Below are positions 53,105 through 62,720 of a stretch of DNA of 64,000 nt, piece after piece. Both the position numbers and the translations under genes were made by a program. This DNA is from Phycisphaerales bacterium (GTDB lineage: Bacteria; Planctomycetota; Phycisphaerae; Phycisphaerales; UBA1924): the NCBI GenBank assembly GCA_029260295.1, contig JAJDDN010000002.1, forward strand, positions 1-64,000. The letters are read 5' to 3'. The notes beneath the pieces were generated by a model. The model saw only the letters and a program-made list of their open reading frames with translations. It was not told the DNA's origin and made no database searches. How positions within the stretch are numbered: the first letter of the stretch is position 1; the number at the start of each line of letters is the position of its first letter.

Positions 53105-53996
53105 AGAGGAAGTCCGCCTCATTCAACAGGATCTTTGAGATCACTGCACCAATCCGCTTGGCGACCATTTGATTGATCGCGATATCAGGATCAGGCGCAG
53201 AAATCGGCTGCGCCCCAACAACATCAATACCCAATCTTTGTACGCGCAGAACAAGCTTGCCAGCCTGGTCGCCTTGCGCACCAGGATCAACCCCTATCCC
53301 AATCAACGCCCCGGCCTTGACAACCTGAGGAGAGAATGCAAAGACACGCATCTTATTTCGAATAGACGCGATCAACAAAGCCTTGACCGTTGCCGCCGAA
53401 TACACCTTCGGGTCAGAAATCATCCATGCAAAGTCAACACGCAGATCAATGAGAGCCCGCACGCCCTTGGCATCCGATCCATGCTCGTCAAGATCAACCC
53501 CTTTCAACTCCCACCCGGCAGGGAGCTGATCCCTTGCCAGACCGAGTAAATCCATCGACCGCTGAGAACTTGACCGGTAAAGCACACCCACGGTTCGGGT
53601 AGTGCCCTGTGCACGCCTCATCAGTTCAAACTGAACCAAGGGAGGCACATCCGCACTAATCCCGGTAGTCCGCGGGCGCGTATCAAGCCCGAGCATGCCG
53701 GGATTGGGAACCATCGAATAAACCAATGGCACCGATTGATCAAGATTCCGAGCGGCAGACAACGCCGCCTTGGCACCAACTGCCAAACAAATATCATCTT
53801 TGCTAAGCATGTCATAATCAGATTTTTTAAGCTGTGAAAGCAGCTTGAGCACAACCTCAGATTCACTACCCTGATCGATCAACGCCCCCGCTCTCGATGC
53901 ACTGATCTGGTATTGCTTGGAATCAGAACTGAGAACAACAAGAACCTTCCGAGCCGCCGATGCATCAAACACACAGAAACACAGCACCATCATCAT
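53097..53996 (-). CDS. Periplasmic ABC-type substrate-binding-like protein (ABC_sub_bind family)
   Basis: 299 residues, short signal peptide ending D-A-S-A-A. Two-lobed binding-protein pattern: V-L-V-V-L-S-S-D, V-P-L-V-Y-S-M-V-P-N-P and R-T-V-G-V-L-Y-R-S-S-S match the ABC_sub_bind (PF04392-like) group. No ABC permease or ATPase is nearby; instead its stop overlaps the start of the hybrid kinase gene, so it likely presents a ligand to that kinase. The first Met codons (three in a row) make the exact start uncertain. Confidence 0.8.
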   Translation of the reverse strand: MMMVLCFCVFDASAARKVLVVLSSDSKQYQISASRAGALIDQGSESEVVLKLLSQLKKSDYDMLSKDDICLAVGAKAALSAARNLDQSVPLVYSMVPNPGMLGLDTRPRTTGISADVPPLVQFELMRRAQGTTRTVGVLYRSSSQRSMDLLGLARDQLPAGWELKGVDLDEHGSDAKGVRALIDLRVDFAWMISDPKVYSAATVKALLIASIRNKMRVFAFSPQVVKAGALIGIGVDPGAQGDQAGKLVLRVQRLGIDVVGAQPISAPDPDIAINQMVAKRIGAVISKILLNEADFLYE

Positions 53997-54083
53997 CGCG
54001 ATGCGACGGCTGAATCCTGTCCTGAGTTGTGCTGGTCGGAGGTTGATGACTGATTGATTCCTTCTTATACGCTTATGGTCTAC

Positions 54084-56216
54084 TTAGAACTTGATCTGCA
54101 CACGCCCAAAAATCGAACGCCCGGGAGTCTCAAATGAGTTGATAAACAATGTGCCAACAGGAGACACCACAATGTCGGTTTCGTCAAGAATGTCCGAAAC
54201 ACCGATCATGATTTCGCCGCGGCCATCAAAAACATCCATCGCCCAGGTCAAATCCAATCTGTGCCGTTCGGGCCAGTCGCCGTCGTTGAACCCATCGGGC
54301 TGCCCCTCCCCGGTATACCGATAGTTCATTGACAGCGTATGGTCCTCAAAAAACTTGAGTCGCGCGCGAACACCGGCATTGTTTTCAGTCGGGCGATAGG
54401 CACGGATATTCGGATCTGGATCAATCCTGCTCTTGAAATCAAAGTGATTAAATCCGTACCACGCCGAAAGCGCGAGATGCTCTGTAGTGTGAGCGATCTC
54501 GGCTTCGAACCCGTAAGCCTCTCCATCGAACCCGTTGGCCAGCGTATTAGACAAAAGCCCCTGAGCCGTTGGGTCTGGAATAGTCACGACACCAACCAAG
54601 TCCTCATAGCGGTTATAGAACCCATCGACACGGACCGTGACCTCATCGGAGAGCCGGCCGTAGTACCCGACCTCGCCAGAATAAATCTGCTCATTATCCA
54701 GATCCCCAGCCGGGAACAAGGAAAATCCGAATGACCCCGGAATAAACGGCGGGCTCGGGAGCGGCGACCGAACATCGCCAAGCTCGCGGATCGAAACCTG
54801 CTGAGCCCGGAACGCCTTGGCGATCGAGAAACGAAGCGTGTGATTGGACTCCTCATCAAGCGAATGAATCAAACTCATCCGCCCCGACCAATCGGTGTCC
54901 GTTCCTGAATACCAATCAATCCGAGCCTGCGTTTCCAGAGAGTTGCGGTCATTGATCTCCCAGCGATCAACAAAGTAAAACCCGGCCCACTGCTCTTCGT
55001 CGCTCAACTCTCGCACAGAGAAGAAGGCATCCTGAAGATCAAAGTCATAGAACGAAAAACGAACGGATGCACCGACCGACCCCGTGTGATTCTCCGCGGG
55101 CGTGAAAGAATACTGAGCATCAATGTTCCAATCAGAGGATTTGTGCCGCCAAACAGACGGCCGCGTCACATCCTCGTACAGCCCGTACGCCTGGATCATG
55201 ATTGAAGAATCATCATCGATCTCGTGATCAAGCTTAAAGTTGAAACGGGTGGCCTGGATCTCTTCATCAGCCCCAGGCTGGTACCCGACAAACTCGAAAT
55301 CGCCACGCTCGATATCGGAGAACGAAACACCAAACCGCATCTCTGTAGACGCGTCCAACGAATACCCCGCCTGCCAATCCACGCGTGTATTGCGCGAGAA
55401 GTCCCGTGAGGTGATCATATCATTGTTAATCGCATCCTCGGATGTTTCCAGATCATCATACTGAGCGCTGATTCTCCACCCGAACTTCTCGTCCCCCGCT
55501 CCGAGCCGGAAGTACCCAGAGTAATCCCCAAACTCATTAACAGTTGTAGATGACATGAATCCAAGCTGATCCCGTGGATCCTTCCGGATGACATTCACCA
55601 CCCCGTTAAACGCGTTGGCACCCCAAACCGCCCCGCCAGGACCACGAACAACCTCGATCCGCTCGATATCCTCAGGCAGGATCGAGAACCGCTGAAAGTC
55701 CGCCCCGCCAGCCACCGGCCCGCCGATCTGCTGACCATCAAGCAAAAACAATGTCCGGTCATTCACTTCCCCCCCCATCCCACGCACACCGATCGCGTAC
55801 CGGTTCCGGTCCAGCCGCGTCACATTCATCCCCGGAATAAACTCAAGCGCCTCGGCGATATTGGTCACGCCAGAATAGTGAATATCCGCAGCCGTAAAGA
55901 TCGAAACCGCCGCCCCCGCCTGATTCACCCGCTGCACGCTCCGGCCTGCAGTAATCACAACATCAAAGTCCTCAAACATCAAATCAAGCGCCGAATCAAG
56001 CGACTCAAAATCGTCATCAGGATCCAACAACTCCTCATCACCATTTAAACTCAGTTCACTCTCCCCCTCAATAACCACACCCACTTCATCTCCACCCGGC
56101 GCAGGCTCTGCATCGGCAAACGCCATCGATACAAAAACACAACTCGTTATCAACACCAAAGTGCCTACACGACACTGATGGAGCGAAGTGCCTATCGATT
56201 TTTTTGGAAAATGCAT
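54084..56216 (-). CDS. TonB-dependent outer-membrane receptor
   Basis: 710 residues; ATG 56216 follows CAGAGGA. Signal peptide ends A-F-A-D-A. D-V-V-I-T-A-G looks like a TonB box, followed by the plug domain (about 90-215; S-I-F-T-A-A-D-I, G-V-R-G-M-G-G, E-V-V-R-G-P-G-G-A-V-W-G) and a beta-barrel ending in aromatic F (V-Q-I-K-F). The ligand is unknown; it may be a vitamin, siderophore or glycan. About 87 bases before the binding-protein gene on the same strand. Confidence 0.93.
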   Translation of the reverse strand: MHFPKKSIGTSLHQCRVGTLVLITSCVFVSMAFADAEPAPGGDEVGVVIEGESELSLNGDEELLDPDDDFESLDSALDLMFEDFDVVITAGRSVQRVNQAGAAVSIFTAADIHYSGVTNIAEALEFIPGMNVTRLDRNRYAIGVRGMGGEVNDRTLFLLDGQQIGGPVAGGADFQRFSILPEDIERIEVVRGPGGAVWGANAFNGVVNVIRKDPRDQLGFMSSTTVNEFGDYSGYFRLGAGDEKFGWRISAQYDDLETSEDAINNDMITSRDFSRNTRVDWQAGYSLDASTEMRFGVSFSDIERGDFEFVGYQPGADEEIQATRFNFKLDHEIDDDSSIMIQAYGLYEDVTRPSVWRHKSSDWNIDAQYSFTPAENHTGSVGASVRFSFYDFDLQDAFFSVRELSDEEQWAGFYFVDRWEINDRNSLETQARIDWYSGTDTDWSGRMSLIHSLDEESNHTLRFSIAKAFRAQQVSIRELGDVRSPLPSPPFIPGSFGFSLFPAGDLDNEQIYSGEVGYYGRLSDEVTVRVDGFYNRYEDLVGVVTIPDPTAQGLLSNTLANGFDGEAYGFEAEIAHTTEHLALSAWYGFNHFDFKSRIDPDPNIRAYRPTENNAGVRARLKFFEDHTLSMNYRYTGEGQPDGFNDGDWPERHRLDLTWAMDVFDGRGEIMIGVSDILDETDIVVSPVGTLFINSFETPGRSIFGRVQIKF

Positions 56217-56889
56217 GCCGTTTCCTCTGGTTCAACCAAAACATATATCGGTCCTACCTGCACACGATTTGAGCCGAACCTTTCCCCTTTCAAGAATTTG
56301 AAAACTCCCATTTGACAATAATCCGATCTTCATTTAAACCGCTGCCCCATCACTCAAACCTCTGGGATCCAAGCCTGAATTCATCAATAAAACCACAAAT
56401 AACTCCTATCCTGATCCACCAACACCATTCCAATACCTCACTTTCAACCGAGCCCACAGCCATCCCCAACAACCAAGAACTGCCGGCCAAGAATCCAAAG
56501 ACCACAATGTCCCAATAACAGAGCAACCCTCTGAAATACCAACCCCAATTCACTGCTCCAAATCTCTTCATCTCATCAACCAAGATCTGCAATGCAAAAA
56601 ACCACACCCTGTGTCCCCGCCTACTCCTTAATTGCATCCCTCCACATCATGTCCAAGCACCTCCTCAAAGCCCCCCCAAGCCCCTGAAACACGACTACAC
56701 CCCATACCAAGACCCAAACTCACCCTCACACCCTAATTTCGACCAATTTCATTTCATTTTCTTCTCTTGCCCTCCCCCTTGCCGGGTCTAGACTTACGAG
56801 CATCGCCATGAGGCGTTGCAGTCGAAAAAGAAGAAGCCCGGCTCTCTCTCTCGATCTGAAAAAACTCACGGGCAAATTGGAAGACTGCA
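56217..56889. other. Long intergenic region without a convincing gene
   Basis: About 670 bases between the divergent TonB receptor and RRM protein genes. Open frames here lack ribosome sites and have unusual composition. The right end holds a possible RRM-gene promoter (TTGCCC at 56767, TAGACT at 56789, 16 bases apart) and a leader with an ATCGCC/GGCG-type small stem. Most of the rest is C-rich, AT-mixed and unassigned. Confidence 0.5.
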
Positions 56890-57246
56890 ATGTTGAACCT
56901 GTACGTAGGGAATCTCCCTTACACGATGAACGACCAAGAACTCAATGAACTTTTCTCGCAGATTGGCGATGTCCAATCAGCCAAGGTCATGAGCGACCGC
57001 GAAACCGGCCGCTCGCGTGGCTTCGGCTTCGTCGAGATGGCTGACGCTGACGCCGGCCACCAAGCAATCGAAAAACTCAACGGCCAAGACTGTGACGGCC
57101 GTGCACTCGTCGTGAACGAAGCTCGTCCACGCGAAGAACGCCCACGCGGCGGCGGCGGTGGCGGTGGCTACGGCGGCGGCGGCGGTGGTGGTTACGGCGG
57201 CGGTGGCGGCGGTCGCTCAGGCGGCGGCGGTGGCGGCAGCTGGTAA
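56890..57246 (+). CDS. Glycine-rich RNA-binding protein (single RRM)
   Basis: 118 residues. One RRM (about 2-80) with RNP2 L-Y-V-G-N-L and RNP1 R-S-R-G-F-G-F-V-E-M, followed by about 35 residues of Gly runs broken by Tyr, Arg and Ser. Such cold-induced RNA chaperones are common in cyanobacteria and Planctomycetota. The Gly tract is encoded by GGC/GGT repeats, so its length could vary between strains. Confidence 0.95.
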   Translation: MLNLYVGNLPYTMNDQELNELFSQIGDVQSAKVMSDRETGRSRGFGFVEMADADAGHQAIEKLNGQDCDGRALVVNEARPREERPRGGGGGGGYGGGGGGGYGGGGGGRSGGGGGGSW

Positions 57247-57283
57247 ACCAGCCCGTTTAACCAACCGTAATATCTAAAATCAC

Positions 57284-57320
57284 GAAAGACCCGTCGGTTC
57301 ACCGGCGGGTCTTTCAATTA
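57284..57320 (+). terminator. Terminator after RRM protein gene
   Basis: GAAAGACCCGTCGG pairs with CCGGCGGGTCTTTC (14 pairs, one T-G) around TTCA, about 38 bases after the stop. The T tail is weak beyond the stem. Confidence 0.7.
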
Positions 57321-57346
57321 ATCGCACACAAATCTACCCAATAAAA

Positions 57347-59065
57347 TCAAACGCTCGAAATCGTCTCCGTCACACCCACATCAGGAAACCCAAGCGACTC
57401 AAGCACCTGCTCGCGAAGCTTAAACTTCTGAACCTTCCCCGTCACCGTCATCGGGAACTCATCAACAACCATCCAATACCTCGGGATCTTAAAGTGCGCG
57501 ATCTTCCCCCTGCACATATCCCGGAAGTCAGCCTCCGCAGGTCTTGCCGCCCCCTCCCGCAGCACAACACAAGCACAAAGCTCCTCGCCAAACTTCGGAT
57601 CTGGCACCCCCACCACCGCGACATCGTACACAATCTCAAGCGTATGCAAAAACTCCTCGATCTCACGCGGATACAGGTTCTCGCCCCCCCGGATCACCAT
57701 CTCCTTAATCCGCCCAGTAATCTTCACATACCCGTCCTCGTCCATCTCCCCAATATCACCAGAGTGCAACCATCCCCGCTCGTCAATCGCCTCATCGGTC
57801 GCCTCGGGATTGTTGTCGTACCCAGACATGATGTTATACCCACGGAAACAGATCTCCCCTGGATAACCGCACTCAACGGTCCGCCCGCTCACAACATCAA
57901 CAATCTTCTGCTCCTGCCAAGGAAGCACACGCCCAACAGTCGACACCCGACGCTCGATCGGATCAGCCGCCCGCGTCATGTTCGTCAAAGGCGACGCCTC
58001 CGTCTGCCCATACCCAATCAGAATCTCACGCATATGCATCCGCTCGATCACATTCGTCATCACCTCCACCGGACAAGGCGCCCCCGCCATAATCCCGGTA
58101 CGAAGCGACGACAAATCAAACCCATCAAACTTCTTATGCCCAAGCTCCGCGATAAACATCGTCGGCACCCCGTGCAACGCCGTGCACCGCTCGCTCGCCA
58201 CAGCACCAAGCGCCTCCCCCGCATCAAACGAAGGCCCCGGAATCACAAGCGTCGAACCCTTAGTCATCGCCGCCAAGTTCCCCAACACCATCCCGAAGCA
58301 ATGATAAAAAGGCACCGGAACACAAAGCCGGTCGTTCTCAGTAAGCCCCATGACCTCCGCAGAGATCGCCGCATTATTCAAAATATTATTATGGCTCAGC
58401 GTCACCCCCTTAGGGAACCCCGTTGTCCCCGAGGTGTACTGGATATTGATCTCGTCATCAACATCAAGCATCCCCCGCCGCTCGATCAGCTTCTCGTCAG
58501 GCAGATCATCCCCAAGCTCCGCAAACGCCCGCCGCGTAAACATCCCCGGATATTCCTTAGACCCAATAAACACCACATCCCGCAGATGCGGGAACCGCCA
58601 AGAATCAATCTGACCCGGCTCGCATTCCAGAACCTCCGGACAAACTTCATACAGCATCTCAACATAGTTCGACGACCGAAAAGACTCGATCAATATCAAC
58701 ACCTTACTCCGAGACTCGCGCAGCGCATACTCAAGCTCATGTGTCCGGTACGCCGGGTTGATATTGACCAGCACCGCACCAATTTTGGCCGTCGCGTACT
58801 GCGCCACCACCCACTCATAGTTATTCGTAGACCAGATCGCAACCCGGTCCCCCTTATCGATCCCAAGCGACAAAAACGCCTTGGCCGCCCGGTCCACCAC
58901 CTGATTCAGCTCCCGGTAAGTAAACCGCACCCCCTGCTGCAAACTCACCAAGGCCTCCGTATCCGGAAACCGATCCGCCACATCATCAAGACACCGCCCA
59001 ATCGTCATCCCGAGTAACGCCGATCCCGACCCACAACTGTCATACGAACTCTGCAAGCGTCCCAT
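57347..59065 (-). CDS. Fatty-acyl-CoA synthetase (AMP-dependent ligase)
   Basis: 572 residues; ATG 59065 follows AGAGAGG. Motifs: Y-T-S-G-T-T-G-F-P-K-G (AMP-binding P-loop), G-Y-G-Q-T-E-A-S-P, W-L-H-S-G-D-I-G and the late G-R-I-K-E-M-V-I-R-G-G-E-N with catalytic Lys near the C-terminus (G-K-V-Q-K). It activates a carboxylic acid, probably a medium- to long-chain fatty acid, to its CoA ester. No operon partners. Confidence 0.92.
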   Translation of the reverse strand: MGRLQSSYDSCGSGSALLGMTIGRCLDDVADRFPDTEALVSLQQGVRFTYRELNQVVDRAAKAFLSLGIDKGDRVAIWSTNNYEWVVAQYATAKIGAVLVNINPAYRTHELEYALRESRSKVLILIESFRSSNYVEMLYEVCPEVLECEPGQIDSWRFPHLRDVVFIGSKEYPGMFTRRAFAELGDDLPDEKLIERRGMLDVDDEINIQYTSGTTGFPKGVTLSHNNILNNAAISAEVMGLTENDRLCVPVPFYHCFGMVLGNLAAMTKGSTLVIPGPSFDAGEALGAVASERCTALHGVPTMFIAELGHKKFDGFDLSSLRTGIMAGAPCPVEVMTNVIERMHMREILIGYGQTEASPLTNMTRAADPIERRVSTVGRVLPWQEQKIVDVVSGRTVECGYPGEICFRGYNIMSGYDNNPEATDEAIDERGWLHSGDIGEMDEDGYVKITGRIKEMVIRGGENLYPREIEEFLHTLEIVYDVAVVGVPDPKFGEELCACVVLREGAARPAEADFRDMCRGKIAHFKIPRYWMVVDEFPMTVTGKVQKFKLREQVLESLGFPDVGVTETISSV

Positions 59066-59275
59066 CGAACCAAACCTCTCTAGAAGAGATCCACGCTCAA
59101 CGGCCCAGGCACATATGCCTTGAAGAGACGCTCAACGATCGACTCAACCACCCCAATTATTGACCCAACAGTCAATCAATTCCTCAACGCAGACTCATAT
59201 TGCAATTAGAAAAAATAACAACTCAATAGAGTTCCCCGACTCAATCAATCATCAACCCGAAATCAACACCACCAG

Positions 59276-62200
59276 TTATGGGCAACCCGTAGAGAACAAG
59301 GTCAGGAATGTCGCGATGTCAAAGAAATCAAACTCGCCATCGCCCGTAAAGTCCGCCGCTGGATCCATCGCGGCAAACGCCGCCAGGAACGATGCAATAT
59401 CAAAGAAGTCCAACGCCCCATCAAGATTCTGATCCGTCGGGCAAGTCTGACCAATGATCAGCTCCGTTCCCAAACTGACCACCTTCGTCACCAACCCCGA
59501 AGGAGCCGGTGGCATATTGACCACATCAAACTCCCCAGTAATGTCCGACCCCTCAATAATCGTCCGTGCCCAGAACCCCGTCGGGGAGAACCCATCAATA
59601 AACAGCACATCCAGCGTCCCGTGCAACTCAACAGTCGATGAGCTATCAAGCAGATCACCCAACACCGCATTGACCTCCGCCTCAAAGTGTGAGCTGGAAC
59701 CAAACAATACAGGCTGGTTCGCGAACATCGTCCCGACACTCAGCCCCGGTGCAATCGTTCCGTTGTTCACTAGATCCATCCCGATCTGCCCGATCCCCTC
59801 AAGCCGTTGCCCGCTACCGAGCCCCCCCTGCAATCCGCCCGTCCCAAGCAGCCGCGACTGGGTGCTGGGACGATTGAGCCGGATGGTTCCCGTCCCGCCA
59901 ACCGTCATCGCATCATCCCACAACAACGAAGTCGCCGAACCACCCGAGTTCGAGTTGACCACGATCAACCCGTCATTGACTAGCCCGGTCTTGAGCGTCA
60001 AAGTCTGAGCATTCAACAAGTTGAGATCCCCCGAAAGGGTCACCCCGTCGAGCGTGCTTGATGAAAGCACCTCGATATCAGCCCCGAGGATTGTTTCCAA
60101 GCCCCCGCCCGCGATAACACTCCCGCTCAACTCAATCTGTGCGCCCGCACTAGCCGCCCGGATCATCCCGCCCGCCCCCTGGTTGATCGTAATACCAGAG
60201 ACATCAATACGAGCATCATTCACCGCCTCGATCATCGCATTATTGATCTTGGCGTTGGTCACCATCCGCATCTCCCCGCCGTTTACATTGGCCTGAATAA
60301 GACCCTCATTGACGATCACGCCCTCGATCTGCCCCTGCCCCATGACCGTATGGAAAGCTGGGATCGTGAGAGTCACCCCCGAAGCCGTCTGAATGCGGGC
60401 CTGAGACGATGGCCGATTCAGCACAACCGTTCCTATCCCTTCCAGCGACATTGAATCATTGAAGATCATCGTCGTCGCGCTCCCCCCTGAGTTTGAGTTG
60501 ATCGTGATGAGACCATTATTTGTAATCGAGTTCTTTACGATCAGCGTCTGAGCATTGAGAAGATCCAGATCACCAGTAAAGTTCATACCATCAAGCGTAC
60601 TCGATGACAAAACAACGACTTCCCCGCCATTGATGTTCTCCAAGTTTCCGTTCACGATCGTCGCCCCGCTCAGCTCAATCTGCGAGCCCGCCCCATCAGC
60701 CCGGATCACAGCACCCGCCCCCTGATTGATCGTGATACCCGAGACATCAATACGAGCGCCATTAAACGCCCGGATCGTCGCATTATTCGTTTTCGCATTC
60801 GTTAACAGCCGCATCTCGCCGCCAAGCACACCACACTGAATTTGCCCGTGATTAATGATCACGCCCTCGATCTGCCCCTGCCCAAAGATCGTCTGCGTAG
60901 CAGGGATCGTGAGGGTCACGCCCGCGAGCGTCTGAATCCGTGCCCTCGAACTCGTCTGACTCAGGTGAACCGCGCCGGTCCCCGCCAGCGTCATCGAATG
61001 ATTAAACACAAGGTTTGTTGCACTTCCACCAGCAGTAGAGTTCACGGTAATCAGCCCGTTGTTCACAAAGGTATTGGAAATAGCCAGCGTCTGAGCATTG
61101 GGAAGATCCAGATCGCCCAACAAACTCACCCCATCGAGCGTGCTCGAACCATTCACCATTATCTTCGCCCCATTGACCGCTTCAAGATCACCGCCATCGA
61201 TCGTCACACCACTAAGTTTGACCTGAGAATCAATCCCATCAGCACGAACAACACCAGGCGCAATCTGCGAGATCGTAATCCCAGTGATATCAAGCCGAGC
61301 CCCGTTGATCGCCTCGATGGTCGCGTTATTGGTTTTCGGATTCGTAACCAGCCGCATATCCTCAAGAGCATGACTCGTCTGAATCAATCCATTATTGACA
61401 ACCGCCCCCTCGATCTGCCCCCGCCCAGTAATCGTCTGATCCGCCGGGATCGTCAGCACCACACCCGCCCCTGTCTGAATGCGAGACCTCGAACCCGTCT
61501 GATTGAGAAGCACACCCCCCGGTCCATCGAGGCTCATCGAATCCGCGAAAAACAGTGTCGTCGCACTCCCACCCGAGTTCGAGTTTACATTGATCAATCC
61601 CTCATTCACAAACGAGTTCCTGATCGTCAGAGTCTGCGCATTGAGAAGATCCAACCCCCCTGATTTAAACACGCTGTCAAGAACACTCGAACTGGCCACC
61701 TCTGTAATTCCATCAACACCGGCTGTCAAACTCCCCCCCACGATCGTCGCCGCACTCAACTCCACCTTTGACCCCACGCCCTCAGATTGGATCACTCCAT
61801 TGACCCCCTGGGAAATAGTGATCGAAGCAACATCAAGCCGCGCCCCGTTAACCGCCTCCATCAGCAAGTTATTCGTCTTGGAATTTGTCACCAAACGCAT
61901 CTCCTGGCCCGCAATATTGGACCGCACAATCCCGCCGTTGAGCAAACCAGCCTCGATCTGTCCCTGCCCATGAATCATGTGCGAACCCGACTGCGTCACC
62001 ACCGCCCCACCCGCTGACCGAATCCGCGACATCGTCCCAGGCCGATTCAGCAGCACACTACCGGTCCCATCAAGCACACTGTTGCCACCAAAGAAAATTT
62101 GTGTAGCTGACGAACCAGAGTTCGAGTTAATCACAATCTGCCCATTGTTCGTAAGCAGCGACCCATTAATCGTCAGCGTCTGCGCATTCAACAATCCAAG

Positions 62201-62458
62201 CGTCGTATCAGGATTCGCAACATCCAAAAATCCCACAGCATCACTCGAAGACATACTCACCGTGTACACACCAACACCCCCAAGCAACGCCCCATCAAAC
62301 GAGTCAGGAACCAAACCAGTATCCCACCTGAATCCCTCATTCCAAAGCCCACTCACAGGCGCATCCCAACTATGAACCACCCCCGCCTGCGCAACAAGCG
62401 ACGCCGCCGTAAGCACACCCAGACCTATACCCGCCGCCGATTTCGTTACCCTGTACAT
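59276..62458 (-). CDS. Large secreted dockerin protein with four to five 181-residue repeats
   Basis: 1060 residues from ATG 62458, preceded by AAAGGGA (Mets at 62473 and a GTG at 62485 are alternatives). Signal peptide ends V-A-Q-A-G. Four tandem repeats of about 181 residues and a partial fifth begin at successive L-L-N-A-Q-T-L sites; each holds N-S-N-S-G-G-S-A-T and G-Q-G-Q-I-E-type motifs, suggesting a beta-helix. A non-repeat part (about 870-1000) precedes two dockerin motifs (D-Q-N-L-D-G-A-L-D-F-F-D-I, D-F-T-G-D-G-E-F-D-F-F-D-I) and G-C-P. Adhesin or structural surface protein is the best guess. Confidence 0.85.
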   Translation of the reverse strand: MYRVTKSAAGIGLGVLTAASLVAQAGVVHSWDAPVSGLWNEGFRWDTGLVPDSFDGALLGGVGVYTVSMSSSDAVGFLDVANPDTTLGLLNAQTLTINGSLLTNNGQIVINSNSGSSATQIFFGGNSVLDGTGSVLLNRPGTMSRIRSAGGAVVTQSGSHMIHGQGQIEAGLLNGGIVRSNIAGQEMRLVTNSKTNNLLMEAVNGARLDVASITISQGVNGVIQSEGVGSKVELSAATIVGGSLTAGVDGITEVASSSVLDSVFKSGGLDLLNAQTLTIRNSFVNEGLINVNSNSGGSATTLFFADSMSLDGPGGVLLNQTGSRSRIQTGAGVVLTIPADQTITGRGQIEGAVVNNGLIQTSHALEDMRLVTNPKTNNATIEAINGARLDITGITISQIAPGVVRADGIDSQVKLSGVTIDGGDLEAVNGAKIMVNGSSTLDGVSLLGDLDLPNAQTLAISNTFVNNGLITVNSTAGGSATNLVFNHSMTLAGTGAVHLSQTSSRARIQTLAGVTLTIPATQTIFGQGQIEGVIINHGQIQCGVLGGEMRLLTNAKTNNATIRAFNGARIDVSGITINQGAGAVIRADGAGSQIELSGATIVNGNLENINGGEVVVLSSSTLDGMNFTGDLDLLNAQTLIVKNSITNNGLITINSNSGGSATTMIFNDSMSLEGIGTVVLNRPSSQARIQTASGVTLTIPAFHTVMGQGQIEGVIVNEGLIQANVNGGEMRMVTNAKINNAMIEAVNDARIDVSGITINQGAGGMIRAASAGAQIELSGSVIAGGGLETILGADIEVLSSSTLDGVTLSGDLNLLNAQTLTLKTGLVNDGLIVVNSNSGGSATSLLWDDAMTVGGTGTIRLNRPSTQSRLLGTGGLQGGLGSGQRLEGIGQIGMDLVNNGTIAPGLSVGTMFANQPVLFGSSSHFEAEVNAVLGDLLDSSSTVELHGTLDVLFIDGFSPTGFWARTIIEGSDITGEFDVVNMPPAPSGLVTKVVSLGTELIIGQTCPTDQNLDGALDFFDIASFLAAFAAMDPAADFTGDGEFDFFDIATFLTLFSTGCP

Positions 62459-62720
62459 TCCAATCCCTTTCATACAAGTTTCCACAGCATCCCAAGCCCT
62501 CTCCGAACGCCATGCCCATGAGTTGTTCCATACAGATTACCGGACCAAAGATTTCACCCCAACAAAAAAACAATAAATCTCATCAATTCCCCCACCACCA
62601 TTCAAAACACCCCCCCATCTCCCCCCACACAATCCCCAAAAACAACCCTTGCATCCAGCCCCATCCCCATGTAAACTAAGAAACATTATATTCCATGACC
62701 ATCATTCCAAGGCCACCCAA

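Noticed and set aside
56350-56637. 95-codon minus frame with many Trp and Gly in the 56.2-56.9 kb gap
   Set aside because: It looks slightly membrane-like but lacks a ribosome site and normal codon use; C-rich plus strand explains the Trp/Gly content.
57494-59017. 507-codon plus-strand open frame through the acyl-CoA synthetase
   Set aside because: Antisense to a gene with all ligase motifs; composition is Arg/His/Pro-rich and unprotein-like.
59900-62200. Regular repeats as a CRISPR array
   Set aside because: Units are about 543 bases, coding and in frame; there are no short repeats with unique spacers in the window.
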